Shown here: positions 46,559 through 56,258 of the stretch, in pieces
Numbering within the stretch: position 1 is the first letter of the stretch
Layout: each line of letters starts with the position of its first letter
Assembly: GCA_017303485.1 (NCBI GenBank)
Contig: JAFLCY010000010.1
Coordinates: 1-60,164, forward strand
Direction of reading: 5' to 3'
Length of the DNA: 60,164 bases
Source: Rhodobacterales bacterium
Lineage (GTDB): Bacteria; Pseudomonadota; Alphaproteobacteria; Rhodobacterales; Rhodobacteraceae
Notes under the pieces: generated by a model
The model's database searches: none
The model's input: only the letters and a program-made list of their open reading frames with translations
Told to the model about the DNA's origin: nothing
Translations under genes and position numbers: made by a program

Positions 46559-47409
46559 CCGCGTCTAAACCATCCCCGCAAGTCATCCCGACCACCGTCA
46601 AGCGCGATGCGGACAAGGTGCAGATTCATCCCGCCTTCGGCCCGGCCCTGCCCGAGGCGAACTGGGTTCCCGCACCACGCTATCTGATGCGGCGCGACCT
46701 TGTGCTGAAGCTTTTCGGCACCTTCGAACCGGGGCGCGTCCTGGAATTCGGCTGCGGCTCGGGCGCGCTTCTGGCCGAGCTGGCCGGGCGGGGCTTTTCA
46801 GGCACCGGGATTGAGCAATCCGAAACCGCCCTGCATCTGGCGCGAAGAATGACAGTCGCCCATCCAGAAATCTCAATTCACGCCGACGCCGGGGATCAGG
46901 GCGCGGAAAGCTATGACTTCCTTGCTGCCTTCGAGGTGCTGGAACATATCGAGGATGACCGGGGGACGCTCGCCGCCTGGGCCGGATATCTGCGTCCGGG
47001 CGGCACTGCCATCCTGTCGGTCCCGGCCCATCCCGAGCGCTGGAACCCCGCCGATGTCTGGGCGGGCCATTTCCGGCGTTACCGGCGCGAGGATCTGCAT
47101 GCGCTTGCAGAGGCCGCAGGCCTGATCGTTGAAGACGTGATCTGCTACGGCTTTCCCTTTGCCAACCTCATGGAACGCCTGGCCGCGCCAGTCTATGCCC
47201 GTCAACTGGCCAAACCCGCCAAGGACAACCTCGACCAGGCGGGGCGCACCGGGGAAAGCGGGACTGACCGGCGGCTCCTGACCCGTCTCTGGCCGATCTA
47301 CAGTGCCTTTCCCGCGCGTCATGCCCTGCAAGGCGCGCTGGCGTTGCAACGCCGCTTCCTGGGGTCGGACCGGGGCATCGGCTATATCCTCATCGCGCGG
47401 AAGCCATGA
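46555..47409 (+). CDS. Class I SAM-dependent methyltransferase
   Basis: 284 aa. Motif I is VLEFGCGSGALLAELAGRGFSGTGIEQSE, followed by AFEVLEHIEDDRGTLAAWAGYLRPGGTAILSVPAHPERW (motifs II-III). The family often modifies sugars, lipids or polyketides. Its place between a glycosyltransferase and a flippase-like gene suggests methylation of a glycan or lipid intermediate. It overlaps both neighbours by four bases (ATGA). Confidence 0.88.
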   Translation: MTASKPSPQVIPTTVKRDADKVQIHPAFGPALPEANWVPAPRYLMRRDLVLKLFGTFEPGRVLEFGCGSGALLAELAGRGFSGTGIEQSETALHLARRMTVAHPEISIHADAGDQGAESYDFLAAFEVLEHIEDDRGTLAAWAGYLRPGGTAILSVPAHPERWNPADVWAGHFRRYRREDLHALAEAAGLIVEDVICYGFPFANLMERLAAPVYARQLAKPAKDNLDQAGRTGESGTDRRLLTRLWPIYSAFPARHALQGALALQRRFLGSDRGIGYILIARKP

Positions 47410-48347
47410 TGCCCCGGCTTCTGCGACTGATCGGTGTCCTGGTGGTCATCGGTTTCGGGGGATACGCCCTTTGGAAAGGCGGCCGCGATCTGCCGATCCT
47501 GCCGGTGGGCCAGCCGTTGTTCTGGGGATGGCTCGGCCTCGGCCTCGCTCTCTATCTTGTCTCGCAGGCGCTGGCCGCGCGGGCCTGGTCCGGCACGCTT
47601 TCGGTATTCAAGGTCCTGCTGCCGCCGGGCCGGGCCGAAACGCAGCTGCTGGTCTCGCAGATCGGCAAGTACATACCGGGCAACGTCGCCCACCTTCTCG
47701 GACGGCTGGCGCTGGCGCGGATGGATGGGGTTTCCAGCGCCGTGGCCGGCCTTGCCATGCTGCTTGAAGTTGGTCTCGTGCTGACCGCAGGCGGCCTGCT
47801 GTTCCTCGCCTTCCTGCTCTTTGCCCCCGGGCTTACGCTGTCGCTCTTGCCGCCCGGCCTCGCTGGTTCCCTTGCCAGCCTGTCGCTGCCGCTTGCGGCG
47901 GCGCTGGCCGCCGGGATCGGCATGGGCCTCTGGTATCTCGTCCGGCTGATCCGCCGGAAATCTGCTCTGGCGCAACTCGACCCCGCCAGGGCCGCTAAAC
48001 CGTTGGCCCTGCATGTTGTCAATTTTCTGGCGCTCGGTCTCTCACTGGGATGCGTGACCCAGGCCATCGCGCCAACCGGGAACGGAACCTTCCTGCTGTC
48101 CATCCCGGTCTTCGTCGTCGCCTGGACCGTCGGCTTCCTCATGCCCGGCGCGCCGGGCGGGATCGGCGTGCGCGAAGGGCTGGTCGTCCTTGGCCTCGGA
48201 ACGTCTCTTGGGGCGGGTCCTGCCCTTACGGCGGCACTCTTGCACCGGGCCATCTGCATCCTCGGCGACCTCTCCATATTCGCCCTCGGCTATCGCCGCA
48301 GACAGAAGCAGACCGCCCAGATTTCGAATGGCCCGCCGCAGGGCTGA
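47406..48347 (+). CDS. Lysylphosphatidylglycerol synthase-type transmembrane protein (flippase-like)
   Basis: 313 aa with seven to eight hydrophobic segments. QIGKYIPGNVAHLLGRLALARMDG resembles the QxxxYxPGxxG block of the LPG_synthase_TM/UPF0104 family, and MPGAPGGIGVREGLVVLGLGTSLGAGPALTAALLHR is its C-terminal signature. Members such as MprF's membrane half flip lipids, and AglD-like members act with glycan operons. No aminoacyl-transferase domain is attached. It ends the glycan operon and was coupled to the methyltransferase by an ATGA overlap. Confidence 0.83.
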   Translation: MMPRLLRLIGVLVVIGFGGYALWKGGRDLPILPVGQPLFWGWLGLGLALYLVSQALAARAWSGTLSVFKVLLPPGRAETQLLVSQIGKYIPGNVAHLLGRLALARMDGVSSAVAGLAMLLEVGLVLTAGGLLFLAFLLFAPGLTLSLLPPGLAGSLASLSLPLAAALAAGIGMGLWYLVRLIRRKSALAQLDPARAAKPLALHVVNFLALGLSLGCVTQAIAPTGNGTFLLSIPVFVVAWTVGFLMPGAPGGIGVREGLVVLGLGTSLGAGPALTAALLHRAICILGDLSIFALGYRRRQKQTAQISNGPPQG

Positions 48348-48456
48348 ACCGGCACGACTGCCCCACAAGATCAGAGTCAGGTCCGCAAGCGCCCGCCGCT
48401 GCGCAAGCCCGTTGGAGACAGGCGCGATACCTTGCCTTTTGTCTGAACTTATACAT

Positions 48457-48474
48457 TATTATGTCTGTTATATT
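48457..48474. promoter_or_regulatory. Candidate HutC half-site in the hutC promoter
   Basis: TATTATGTC (48457-48465) repeats nine bases of the hutF-hutI operator, in an AT-rich stretch 45-50 bp before the hutC start. The opposite arm is not conserved, so this is at best a weak or half site. It suggests autoregulation. Confidence 0.4.
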
Positions 48475-48509
48475 CAGAGCCAGACTGGCTTTGTCCAAGG
48501 GAGCAGGGC

Positions 48510-49199
48510 TTGGCAGTTACCTTTCGCGAGATCAAGGCGGACATCCTGGGAAAGATCACGCGGGGCGAATGGCGTCCGGGCGAGCTGATCCCGGGCGAGC
48601 TGGATCTGGCTGAATCCTACGGCTCGGCCCGCGCCACGGTGAACCGGGCCATGCGCGAACTGGCCGACGACGGTATCATCGAACGCAAGCGCAAATCCGG
48701 CTCGCGGGTGCGGCTGTCACCCGTCCGGCAAGCGCGTTTCGACTTGCCGATCCTGCGGCGAGAGCTGGAGGAACAGGGATACATCTACCGCTATGCGCTG
48801 GTCCGGTCCGAAGTTGTCGAGGCTTCGGACTGGCTGCGCGCACGCCTGTCGCTTGCCCCGGGCGTCAGGGTTCTGCATCTTGTTTGCCTGCACTTCGCCG
48901 ACGGCACGCCCTGGCAGCACGAGGACAGATGGATCAACTTGGACCTGCTGCCTCAGGCCCTCGATGCTGATTTCACCAAGAATGTGCCGACCGAGTGGCT
49001 GGTTTCGCAGATCCCGTTCTCATCGGTCGAGATCAGCATCTCGGCCACGGCGGCAGATGCCGGGCTGGCCGCGCATCTGGGATGCGCCACCGGAGACCCG
49101 TTGCTGATGACGGAACGGTCAACCCGCTGGAACGCGCAGACCGTCACCTTCGTGCGCCTCGTGCATCGCCCCGGCCATCGCATGACCACGCAATACTGA
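48510..49199 (+). CDS. hutC: Histidine utilisation repressor, GntR/HutC family
   Basis: 229 aa. Residues 1-70 form a GntR winged helix-turn-helix (FREIKADILGKITRGEWRPGELIPGELDLAESYGSARATVNRAMRELADDGIIERKRKSGSRV). Residues 85-225 form a UTRA effector domain, which binds urocanate in HutC. The start is TTG 48510 with AGGGAG seven bases upstream; no better ATG is available. It stands beside hutF, hutI, hutH and hutU, which supports the assignment. Palindromes shared with the hutF-hutI spacer are described separately. Confidence 0.93.
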   Translation: MAVTFREIKADILGKITRGEWRPGELIPGELDLAESYGSARATVNRAMRELADDGIIERKRKSGSRVRLSPVRQARFDLPILRRELEEQGYIYRYALVRSEVVEASDWLRARLSLAPGVRVLHLVCLHFADGTPWQHEDRWINLDLLPQALDADFTKNVPTEWLVSQIPFSSVEISISATAADAGLAAHLGCATGDPLLMTERSTRWNAQTVTFVRLVHRPGHRMTTQY

Positions 49200-49215
49200 A
49201 GGCGGCACCCCGGCC

Positions 49216-50583
49216 CTAAAGGCCTGCGCGCAGGTCCTGCACCGCGGCTCGGTAGGCGGCCCGGATCGCATCCCGCCCAATATGCTGGCCTTCGCGCACG
49301 ACATGGCGGCCCGCAGCCCAGACATCTGCAACCATGCCGCTGTCGCCCGCGAAGGCGAAGGTATCGAGAATGCTGTCACCGCGCAGCCCCTCCAGATCGA
49401 CATGGCCCATGTCCAGTGCCACCAGATCGGCCAGCGCGCCTTCGGCTATGCGGCCGGCGTCGCGGCCTGCGGTAAGGGCTCCACCCTCGGCGGCATCCTG
49501 AAACAGCCTGCGGCCGGTCGAACGATCTGCCGTAGCCAATGCGGCGCGGGAATGGTCGCGCAGCCGCTGGCTGGTGTCGAGCTGGCGGATTTCCTCGGCC
49601 AGCGAGATCCGGATGTTGCTGTCCGAGCCAAGCGCCAGCGCCCCGCCCGCGCCAGTCCATGCCACGCCGTCGAAAATGCCGTCGCCAAGGCTCGCCTCGG
49701 TCAGCGGACAAAGACCCGCCACAGCGCCGGTCGCAGCCAGCGCCAGCGTCTCCTGCCGGTCCATCTGGGTGATATGGATCAGGCACCAGCGCCGCGACAG
49801 CGCGACATTGTCCAGCATCCATTGCACCGGGCGACGGCCAAGATGGCCCATGACCTCGTCGACCTCGGCCCGGGTTTCGGCAAGATGCATGTGGATGGGC
49901 GCGTCGGGGCGCAACGCCGCCAGGTCGGCCAGCGAGGCCGGATCGACCGCCCGCAGCGAATGGGGGGCCACCCCCAGAACCGAATCGCCCGGAAGATCGC
50001 GCAGCGCGCGGGCCGCGCCATCAAGCAGGCGGGCATATCCCTCCGGCTCGGTCCCGAAGCGGCGCTGCCCGGCTCCCAGCGGACGACGATCCAGCCCGCC
50101 AAACCGGTAGGCAACCGGCAACAGCGTCAGCCCGATGCCCGTCGTCTCGGCTGCGGCGGCGATGCGGGCCGACATCTCGGCCGGATTGTCATAGAACCCG
50201 CCATCGGGGCGGTGATGCAGATAGTGGAACTCGACATTGGCAGCATAGCCCGCTTCCAGCATCTCCATCTGCACCAGGGCCGCTATGGCCTGCACCTGCT
50301 CCGGCGTGATGCGGTCGAGGAAGGCATACATCAACTGCCGCCAGGTCCAGAAACTGTCCGAAGGCTGCGCACCGTGCCGCTCGGTCAACCCCGCCATCGC
50401 GCGCTGGAACGCATGGGAATGGCAGTTCGATGGGGCGGGCAGCAAGACACCCACCCGCAGCGCCTCGCCCGGAGCGGTCCCAGGCGTTACAGAGGCGATG
50501 CGCCCCTCCGGCCCCAGTGCAACGGTGACGCCCTCGTGCCAGCCATCGGCCAGAAGAGCCTGCGCGGCCCAGATGCTCTGCAT
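49216..50583 (-). CDS. hutF: Formimidoylglutamate deiminase
   Basis: 455 aa, an amidohydrolase that turns N-formimino-L-glutamate into N-formyl-L-glutamate and ammonia. Motifs are NCHSHAFQRAMAGLTERHG (metal-binding His pair), VAPHSLRAV, IHMHLAETRAEVDEV and LGSDSNIRISLAEE. This enzyme marks the five-step branch of histidine degradation, which needs HutG to finish; none is seen in the window. The start at ATG 50581-50583 is preferred over 50595 because GGGA sits at proper distance and more room is left for the operator. Confidence 0.94.
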   Translation of the reverse strand: MQSIWAAQALLADGWHEGVTVALGPEGRIASVTPGTAPGEALRVGVLLPAPSNCHSHAFQRAMAGLTERHGAQPSDSFWTWRQLMYAFLDRITPEQVQAIAALVQMEMLEAGYAANVEFHYLHHRPDGGFYDNPAEMSARIAAAAETTGIGLTLLPVAYRFGGLDRRPLGAGQRRFGTEPEGYARLLDGAARALRDLPGDSVLGVAPHSLRAVDPASLADLAALRPDAPIHMHLAETRAEVDEVMGHLGRRPVQWMLDNVALSRRWCLIHITQMDRQETLALAATGAVAGLCPLTEASLGDGIFDGVAWTGAGGALALGSDSNIRISLAEEIRQLDTSQRLRDHSRAALATADRSTGRRLFQDAAEGGALTAGRDAGRIAEGALADLVALDMGHVDLEGLRGDSILDTFAFAGDSGMVADVWAAGRHVVREGQHIGRDAIRAAYRAAVQDLRAGL

Positions 50584-50604
50584 GTTCGATCCCATCTTGA
50601 CAGA

Positions 50605-50626
50605 GTATTATGTCCATACATAATAC
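50605..50626. promoter_or_regulatory. Palindromic operator between hutF and hutI
   Basis: Perfect 9-4-9 inverted repeat GTATTATGT-CCAT-ACATAATAC in the 73-bp divergent spacer. A TTGACA-like element lies at 50597-50602 on the plus strand. Position and symmetry suit control of both promoters by HutC, although binding is not shown by the sequence. Confidence 0.65.
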
Positions 50627-50656
50627 ATATTGGAACAGACTAAACAAGGCGCTTCG

Positions 50657-51841
50657 ATGATCCTGACCCATGCCACTGTCGCGACCTTGGACCAATCGGC
50701 GGCGCTGTTGTCAGACAGCGCGATCGTTCTGGAAGGCAACCGCATCGCCTGGGTCGGGCCGATGGAGGCGCTGCCGGCAGGCGGAGAGCGGGTCGATCTG
50801 GGCGGAAGGCTGGTCACACCCGGCCTCATCGACTGCCACACCCATCTGGTGCATGGCGGCGACCGCGCGCGGGAATTCGAGATGCGGCTGAACGGGGCAA
50901 GCTACGAAGAGGTGGCTCGCGCCGGCGGCGGCATAGTCTCGACCGTCCGCGCCACCCGTGACGCGACTGAGGCCGACCTGCTCGCCACTGCCCTGCCCCG
51001 ACTGGACCAGATGCTTGCCGAAGGCGTCACCACGGTCGAGGTGAAGTCGGGCTATGGCCTCACCGTGGCGGACGAGTTGAAGATGCTGCGCGTTGCCCGG
51101 GCGCTGGAGCGTGAGCGGCCGGTGACGGTCCACACCAGCCTTCTCGCGGCCCATGCAGTTCCGCCGGAATATGCAGGCCGTGCCGATGCCTATGTCGATG
51201 AGGTCTGCATCCCCGCCCTGCACGCCGCCCACGCCGAACACCTGGTGGATTCGGTCGACGGCTTTTGCGAGGGCATCGCCTTTTCTCCCGACCAGATCGA
51301 CCGCGTTTTCACAGCGGCGCGCTCGCTGGGCCTGCCGGTGCGGCTGCATGCCGAGCAGCTGTCGAACCTGGGTGGTGCGGCACTGGCGGCACGGCACGGC
51401 GCTCTGTCGGCGGATCACCTGGAATATCTCGACGAAGCCGGCGCTATCGCGATGGCCGGAGCCGGAACGGTGGCCGTGATCCTGCCCGGCGCCTTCTATA
51501 CGCTGCGCGAAACGAAGCTGCCGCCGATCGACCTTTTGCGGCGCCATGGCGTGCGGATGGCGGTAGCGACCGATTGCAACCCCGGCACCGCGCCGATGAC
51601 CTCGCTGACGCTGGCGATGAACATGGCTTGCACGCTGTTCCGCATGACGCCGGATGAGGTGCTGGCCGGTGTGACCACCCACGCCGCCGCCGCCCTTGGC
51701 CTTTCGGATCGCGGCCGCGTCGCCCCCGGGCAGCGCGCCGACCTCGCGATCTGGAACGCGCGGCACCCGGCAGAACTCAGCTATCGTATCGGGGCCACGC
51801 CCCTCTATGCCCGCATTCACGGAGGCCGCCTTGACACCTGA
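50657..51841 (+). CDS. hutI: Imidazolonepropionase
   Basis: 394 aa, an amidohydrolase that opens imidazolone-5-propionate to formiminoglutamate. [20 protein letters not shown] is the metal-binding N-terminal motif. [26 protein letters not shown] and [15 protein letters not shown] follow in family order. The start is ATG 50657. The stop overlaps the TTG start of hutH by 11 bases. Confidence 0.96.
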   Translation: MILTHATVATLDQSAALLSDSAIVLEGNRIAWVGPMEALPAGGERVDLGGRLVTPGLIDCHTHLVHGGDRAREFEMRLNGASYEEVARAGGGIVSTVRATRDATEADLLATALPRLDQMLAEGVTTVEVKSGYGLTVADELKMLRVARALERERPVTVHTSLLAAHAVPPEYAGRADAYVDEVCIPALHAAHAEHLVDSVDGFCEGIAFSPDQIDRVFTAARSLGLPVRLHAEQLSNLGGAALAARHGALSADHLEYLDEAGAIAMAGAGTVAVILPGAFYTLRETKLPPIDLLRRHGVRMAVATDCNPGTAPMTSLTLAMNMACTLFRMTPDEVLAGVTTHAAAALGLSDRGRVAPGQRADLAIWNARHPAELSYRIGATPLYARIHGGRLDT

Positions 51842-53369
51842 AATCCTGATCCCCGGCGAAACCGGACTGGCTCAGCTGGAGCGCATCTGGCGCCTTGGCG
51901 CCCCGGCCGAGCTTGCTCCTTCAGCCCGCGCTGGGGTTGAGACCGCCGCAGCACTGGTGGCCGAAGCCGCCGCCGGCAGCGCGGCGGTCTATGGCGTCAA
52001 CACCGGCTTCGGCAAGCTGGCCAGCCTGAAGATCGCACCGAAGGATACGGCAAAGTTGCAGGAAAACCTGATCCTCTCGCATTGCTGCGGTGTCGGCGCG
52101 CCGATCCCCGCAGGCCATGTGCGGCTGATGATGGTGCTGAAACTGCTCAGCCTTGGCCGTGGGGCATCGGGCGTCCGCTGGGCGCTGATCGCGCTGTTGC
52201 AGGACATGCTGGCCAAGGGCGTGACGCCGGTCGTCCCGGCGCAAGGTTCGGTCGGCGCCAGTGGCGATCTTGCCCCCCTTGCGCATATGACCGCGGTCCT
52301 GATCGGGCACGGGCAGGCGGAATACGGCGGGCGCGTCCTGCCGGGCGCCGAGGCTCTGGCGGCCGCAGGCCTTTCCCCCATCCCGCTCGGCCCCAAGGAG
52401 GGGCTGGCCTTCATCAACGGCACCCAGTTTTCCACCGCATTCGCATTGGCGGGTCTCTTCGCCGCCTGGAATGCCGCGCGCTCGGCGCTGGTCGTCTCGA
52501 CCCTGTCGACCGATGCGATCATGGGCTCGACCGCGCCACTCCACCCCGACATCCACCGCCTGCGCGGACATGCCGGCCAGATCGAGGCGGCCTCGGTGAT
52601 GCGCGACCTGCTGGATGGGTCAGCCATCCGCGAAAGCCATCGTGAGGGCGATACCCGCGTCCAGGACCCCTATTGCATCCGCTGCCAGCCCCAGGTCACC
52701 GGCGCGGCAATGGACGTGCTGCGGCAGGCCGCCCGAACGCTGGAGATCGAGGCCAACGCGGCGACCGACAACCCGCTGGTCCTGACCGGGGCCGGGCTGA
52801 TCGTGTCGGGCGGGAACTTCCATGCCGAACCGGTGGGCTTCGCCGCCGACATGATCGCCCTTGCTGTGTCGGAAATCGGCGCCATCGCGCAGCGCCGTGT
52901 GGCGTTGATGGTGGACCCGACGCTGAGTTTCGACCTGCCTCCCTTCCTGACCCCGGAGCCGGGGCTGAATTCGGGCCTGATGATCGCTGAAGTCACCACC
53001 GCCGCCCTGATGAGCGAGAACAAGCACCTCGCCAATCCCTGCGTCACCGACTCTACCCCCACCTCGGCCAACCAGGAGGACCATGTCAGCATGGCCGCCC
53101 ATGGCGCGCGGCGTCTTGGGCAGATGGTCGACAATCTCAACCGCATCCTGGGCGTGGAACTGCTTTGCGCAGCACAGGGGGTTGAGTTCCGCCGCCCGCT
53201 GCTGACCTCGCCGCCGTTGCAGGCCGTGCTTGCCCGTCTGCGGCAGGATGTGGCGACGCTGGGAGCCGACCGCTACCTGGCCCCCGACCTGGAAACCGCG
53301 GCCCGGCTGGTGGCCGAAGGCGAGATTGCTGCCGCGGCCGGTGTCGCCCTTCCAGAGCTGGTGGCATGA
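51831..53369 (+). CDS. hutH: Histidine ammonia-lyase
   Basis: 512 aa, catalysing L-histidine to trans-urocanate and ammonia. The self-forming MIO cofactor tripeptide Ala-Ser-Gly is at residues 143-145 in [29 protein letters not shown] and [14 protein letters not shown] are other family blocks. The start is TTG 51831 with GGAGG five bases upstream, overlapping the hutI end. This produces urocanate, the usual HutC inducer. Confidence 0.96.
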   Translation: MTPEILIPGETGLAQLERIWRLGAPAELAPSARAGVETAAALVAEAAAGSAAVYGVNTGFGKLASLKIAPKDTAKLQENLILSHCCGVGAPIPAGHVRLMMVLKLLSLGRGASGVRWALIALLQDMLAKGVTPVVPAQGSVGASGDLAPLAHMTAVLIGHGQAEYGGRVLPGAEALAAAGLSPIPLGPKEGLAFINGTQFSTAFALAGLFAAWNAARSALVVSTLSTDAIMGSTAPLHPDIHRLRGHAGQIEAASVMRDLLDGSAIRESHREGDTRVQDPYCIRCQPQVTGAAMDVLRQAARTLEIEANAATDNPLVLTGAGLIVSGGNFHAEPVGFAADMIALAVSEIGAIAQRRVALMVDPTLSFDLPPFLTPEPGLNSGLMIAEVTTAALMSENKHLANPCVTDSTPTSANQEDHVSMAAHGARRLGQMVDNLNRILGVELLCAAQGVEFRRPLLTSPPLQAVLARLRQDVATLGADRYLAPDLETAARLVAEGEIAAAAGVALPELVA

Positions 53370-53433
53370 CCTCGTCCCGCGCGCTTCTTCCGCTTGCCGC
53401 CTGATTTGAACCCTTCCCGAAAGGACTCCCGCC

Positions 53434-55134
53434 ATGAACGCGAACCCCCGCCACAACGTCCGCGACGTCTATCCGCCCACCGGCACCGAGATCAGCGCGA
53501 AAAGCTGGCAGACCGAGGCGCCGCTCAGGATGCTGATGAACAACCTGCATCCCGACGTGGCCGAGAACCCGCATGAGCTGGTGGTCTATGGCGGCATCGG
53601 CCGGGCGGCACGGACCTGGGAGGATTTCGACGCCATCGTTGCAGCACTCCGCGAGCTTGAGGCCGATGAAACGCTGGTCGTGCAATCGGGCAAGCCGATC
53701 TCGATCGTCCGCACCCATGCCGACGCACCGCGCGTGCTGATCGCGAACTCCAACCTGGTGCCGCATTGGGCGACCTGGGAGCATTTCAACGAACTCGACC
53801 GCAAAGGGCTGGCCATGTACGGCCAGATGACCGCGGGATCCTGGATCTATATCGGCACCCAGGGCATCGTGCAGGGCACTTACGAGACCTTCGCGGAAGC
53901 CGGTCGCCAGCACTATGACGGCCGCCTGAAGGGCAAATGGATCCTGACCGGCGGGCTGGGAGGCATGGGCGGCGCACAGCCCCTGGCCGCGGTGATGGCC
54001 GGCGCCTGCTGCCTGGCGGTGGAATGCGACGAGACGCGGGCCGATTTCCGCATCCGCACCCGCTATTGCGATGCCAAGGCGCACACGCTGGACGAAGCAC
54101 TGGCGATGATCGACGCCTGGACCAAGGCGGGCGAGGCGAAGTCTGTGGCCCTGATCGGCAACGCCGCCGATGTCTTCCCCGAAATCCTGCGCCGCATGCA
54201 GGCGGGCGAACCCTTGCCCAATGGCCGCCCCGACATCGTGACCGACCAGACCAGCGCCCATGACCCGCTGCACGGCTACCTGCCCAAGGGCTGGACGGTC
54301 GCGGAATGGCGCGCGCGGCAGGAAACCGATCCCAAGGCGGTCGAGGCCGCCGCGCGATCCTCGATGCGCGACCATGTGGCGGCGATGGTGGGCTTCTGGA
54401 ATGCCGGGGTGCCGACACTGGATTACGGCAACAACATCCGCCAGGTGGCGAAGGATGAAGGGCTGGAGAATGCCTTCGCCTTCCCCGGCTTCGTCCCCGC
54501 CTATATCCGGCCGCTGTTCTGCAAGGGCATCGGCCCCTTCCGCTGGTGCGCCCTGTCGGGCGACCCCGAGGATATCTACAAGACCGATGCGGCGATGAAG
54601 AAGCTGTTCCCCGAGAACAAGCACCTGCACAACTGGCTGGATATGGCTCGTGAGCGGATCGCCTTCCAGGGCCTGCCCGCCCGCATTTGCTGGATCGGCC
54701 TCGGCGACCGCCACCGCGCCGGCCTGATGTTCAACGAGATGGTCGCTTCAGGTGAGCTGAAAGCCCCCATCGTCATTGGCCGCGACCATCTGGATTCAGG
54801 CTCGGTCGCCTCGCCAAACCGGGAAACCGAGGCGATGCGGGACGGGTCGGACGCGGTGTCGGACTGGCCGCTGCTCAATGCGCTTGTGAACACCGCCTCC
54901 GGCGCGACCTGGGTTTCACTTCACCACGGCGGTGGCGTCGGCATGGGCTTTTCGCAGCATTCCGGCGTGGTGATCGTGGCCGACGGCACGCCGGAAGCGG
55001 CGAAGCGGCTGGAGCGGGTGTTGTGGAACGACCCCGCTTCGGGCGTCTGGCGGCATGCGGATGCCGGCTATCCCGAAGCCATCGACTGCGCGCGCCAGAA
55101 CGGCCTACGCCTGCCGCGTATCCTTGGCCGGTGA
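53434..55134 (+). CDS. hutU: Urocanate hydratase
   Basis: 566 aa, the usual length. The enzyme adds water to urocanate with tightly bound NAD+, giving imidazolone-propionate. [30 protein letters not shown] opens the conserved part; [13 protein letters not shown] and CRADF-type Cys/Asp region follow ([16 protein letters not shown]), and the C-terminal [24 protein letters not shown] is strongly conserved. It lies 64 bp after hutH. The hutD remnant follows directly. Confidence 0.97.
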   Translation: MNANPRHNVRDVYPPTGTEISAKSWQTEAPLRMLMNNLHPDVAENPHELVVYGGIGRAARTWEDFDAIVAALRELEADETLVVQSGKPISIVRTHADAPRVLIANSNLVPHWATWEHFNELDRKGLAMYGQMTAGSWIYIGTQGIVQGTYETFAEAGRQHYDGRLKGKWILTGGLGGMGGAQPLAAVMAGACCLAVECDETRADFRIRTRYCDAKAHTLDEALAMIDAWTKAGEAKSVALIGNAADVFPEILRRMQAGEPLPNGRPDIVTDQTSAHDPLHGYLPKGWTVAEWRARQETDPKAVEAAARSSMRDHVAAMVGFWNAGVPTLDYGNNIRQVAKDEGLENAFAFPGFVPAYIRPLFCKGIGPFRWCALSGDPEDIYKTDAAMKKLFPENKHLHNWLDMARERIAFQGLPARICWIGLGDRHRAGLMFNEMVASGELKAPIVIGRDHLDSGSVASPNRETEAMRDGSDAVSDWPLLNALVNTASGATWVSLHHGGGVGMGFSQHSGVVIVADGTPEAAKRLERVLWNDPASGVWRHADAGYPEAIDCARQNGLRLPRILGR

Positions 55135-55139
55135 TCTAG

Positions 55140-55462
55140 GTCGTCCGATACGATGATCTCCTCTTCCGCCCGTGGAAGAATGGCGGGAGAGAAACGCGCG
55201 AAATCGCCTGCCGACCGGCAGAGGCCGGGTTTGACAGTTTCGATTTGCGCCTGTCCATTGCCGCGGTCGCCGAAGACGGCCCGTTCTCGGACTTTCCCGG
55301 CATCGACCGGCGGCTCTGGCTGCTGGACGGGGCCGGGGTGACCTGCCTGATGGCACAAGGCTTCTGGCGAACGACACCGTGCTGATCGACCCAGGTGCAG
55401 CGGTTGAGGTCGACCTGGCCGGAGACTCCGACTTCATCCTGATCCACATCGTCGCGCTCTGA
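55140..55462 (+). pseudogene. hutD: Decayed hutD
   Basis: In the frame of 55149, RPWKNGGRETREIA and FDSFDLRLSIAAVAEDGPFSDFPGIDRRLWLLDGAGV are a clear match to the HutD N-terminal half. There is no in-frame ATG or GTG before them, because a TAG lies at 55137. After about 75 residues the frame ends at TGA 55380-55382. The C-terminal tail (LLANDTVLIDPGAAVEVDL ... FILIHIVAL) resumes in another frame and ends at 55462. About 80-90 residues of the middle are missing. HutD is a small cupin-like protein of unclear role in hut regulation. Confidence 0.8.
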
Positions 55463-55601
55463 AGCAGATTGGCGGCGCGGGCCGACTCAAGATCAGAAGT
55501 CGTGACAGCTGCGGCACGACAACCTAACATTCCAAGATGTGCCGGGATTTTCGTAGAAAGCTGCGCCTGTCCTGCAATTTTGTTTCGCCTGGAGTCAGTG
55601 C

Positions 55602-56090
55602 ATGAGCGGGCATTCACACTTTGGTACCGTCGATCTTGATCGGATCGACCTCGCCATTCTGAAAGTCTTGCAATCGGACAACAAGATGCCGCAGCGCCGA
55701 ATTGCGGAGGTTGTAAACCTCTCGGCGCCCGCAGTGCAGCGTCGGATCAAGCGGCTGGAGGACCTGGGTGTCATCGCGGCGAATACCGCCGTGGTCGATC
55801 CAGCCAAAGTCGGCCATGCGATTACGCTGTTTGTCGAAGTGGAAATGGAAAGCGAACGGGCGGCAATGTTCGACGCCGCCAAGCGCACCTTCGCGGCCAC
55901 TCCCGAGGTGCAGCAATGCTACTACGTCACCGGAGAGGCCGATTTCATCCTGGTTGTCGTTGTGCGCTCGATGGCTGAGTACGAGGCCCTGACCCGGCGT
56001 CTGTTCTTTGAGAACAACAATGTGAAACGCTTCCGGACCTTCGTGTCGATGGATCGCGTGAAGGTTGGTCTTACGGTGCCTCTGCCCTGA
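55602..56090 (+). CDS. Lrp/AsnC-family transcriptional regulator
   Basis: 162 aa. The N-terminal helix-turn-helix (LDRIDLAILKVLQSDNKMPQRRIAEVVNLSAPAVQRRIKRLEDLGVI) is followed by the ligand-binding RAM domain (EVQQCYYVTGEADFILVVVVRSMAEYEALTRRLFF). Such regulators usually respond to an amino acid and control the adjacent genes. Here those are a three-gene catabolic operon on the same strand, 168 bp downstream. The effector is unknown. Confidence 0.93.
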   Translation: MSGHSHFGTVDLDRIDLAILKVLQSDNKMPQRRIAEVVNLSAPAVQRRIKRLEDLGVIAANTAVVDPAKVGHAITLFVEVEMESERAAMFDAAKRTFAATPEVQQCYYVTGEADFILVVVVRSMAEYEALTRRLFFENNNVKRFRTFVSMDRVKVGLTVPLP

Positions 56091-56258
56091 CGCTGCAGCA
56101 CATCCCGGCGACAGGCCCGCACCGTCATGACCACAGTTGCTGACATTTTCCAATCAAACAGGCCCATGAACGAAGCAAAGTTGCACCGGACACCTGGAAA
56201 TGAAGCGCAATTCTCTGGCTCGATGAAATATGTTGCTCCCATTCAAAAGGAGCCCGCA

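Noticed and set aside
55153..55341. A 62-codon frame beginning with ATG after hutU
   Set aside because: It is out of frame with the hutD similarity, which is the meaningful signal in this stretch.
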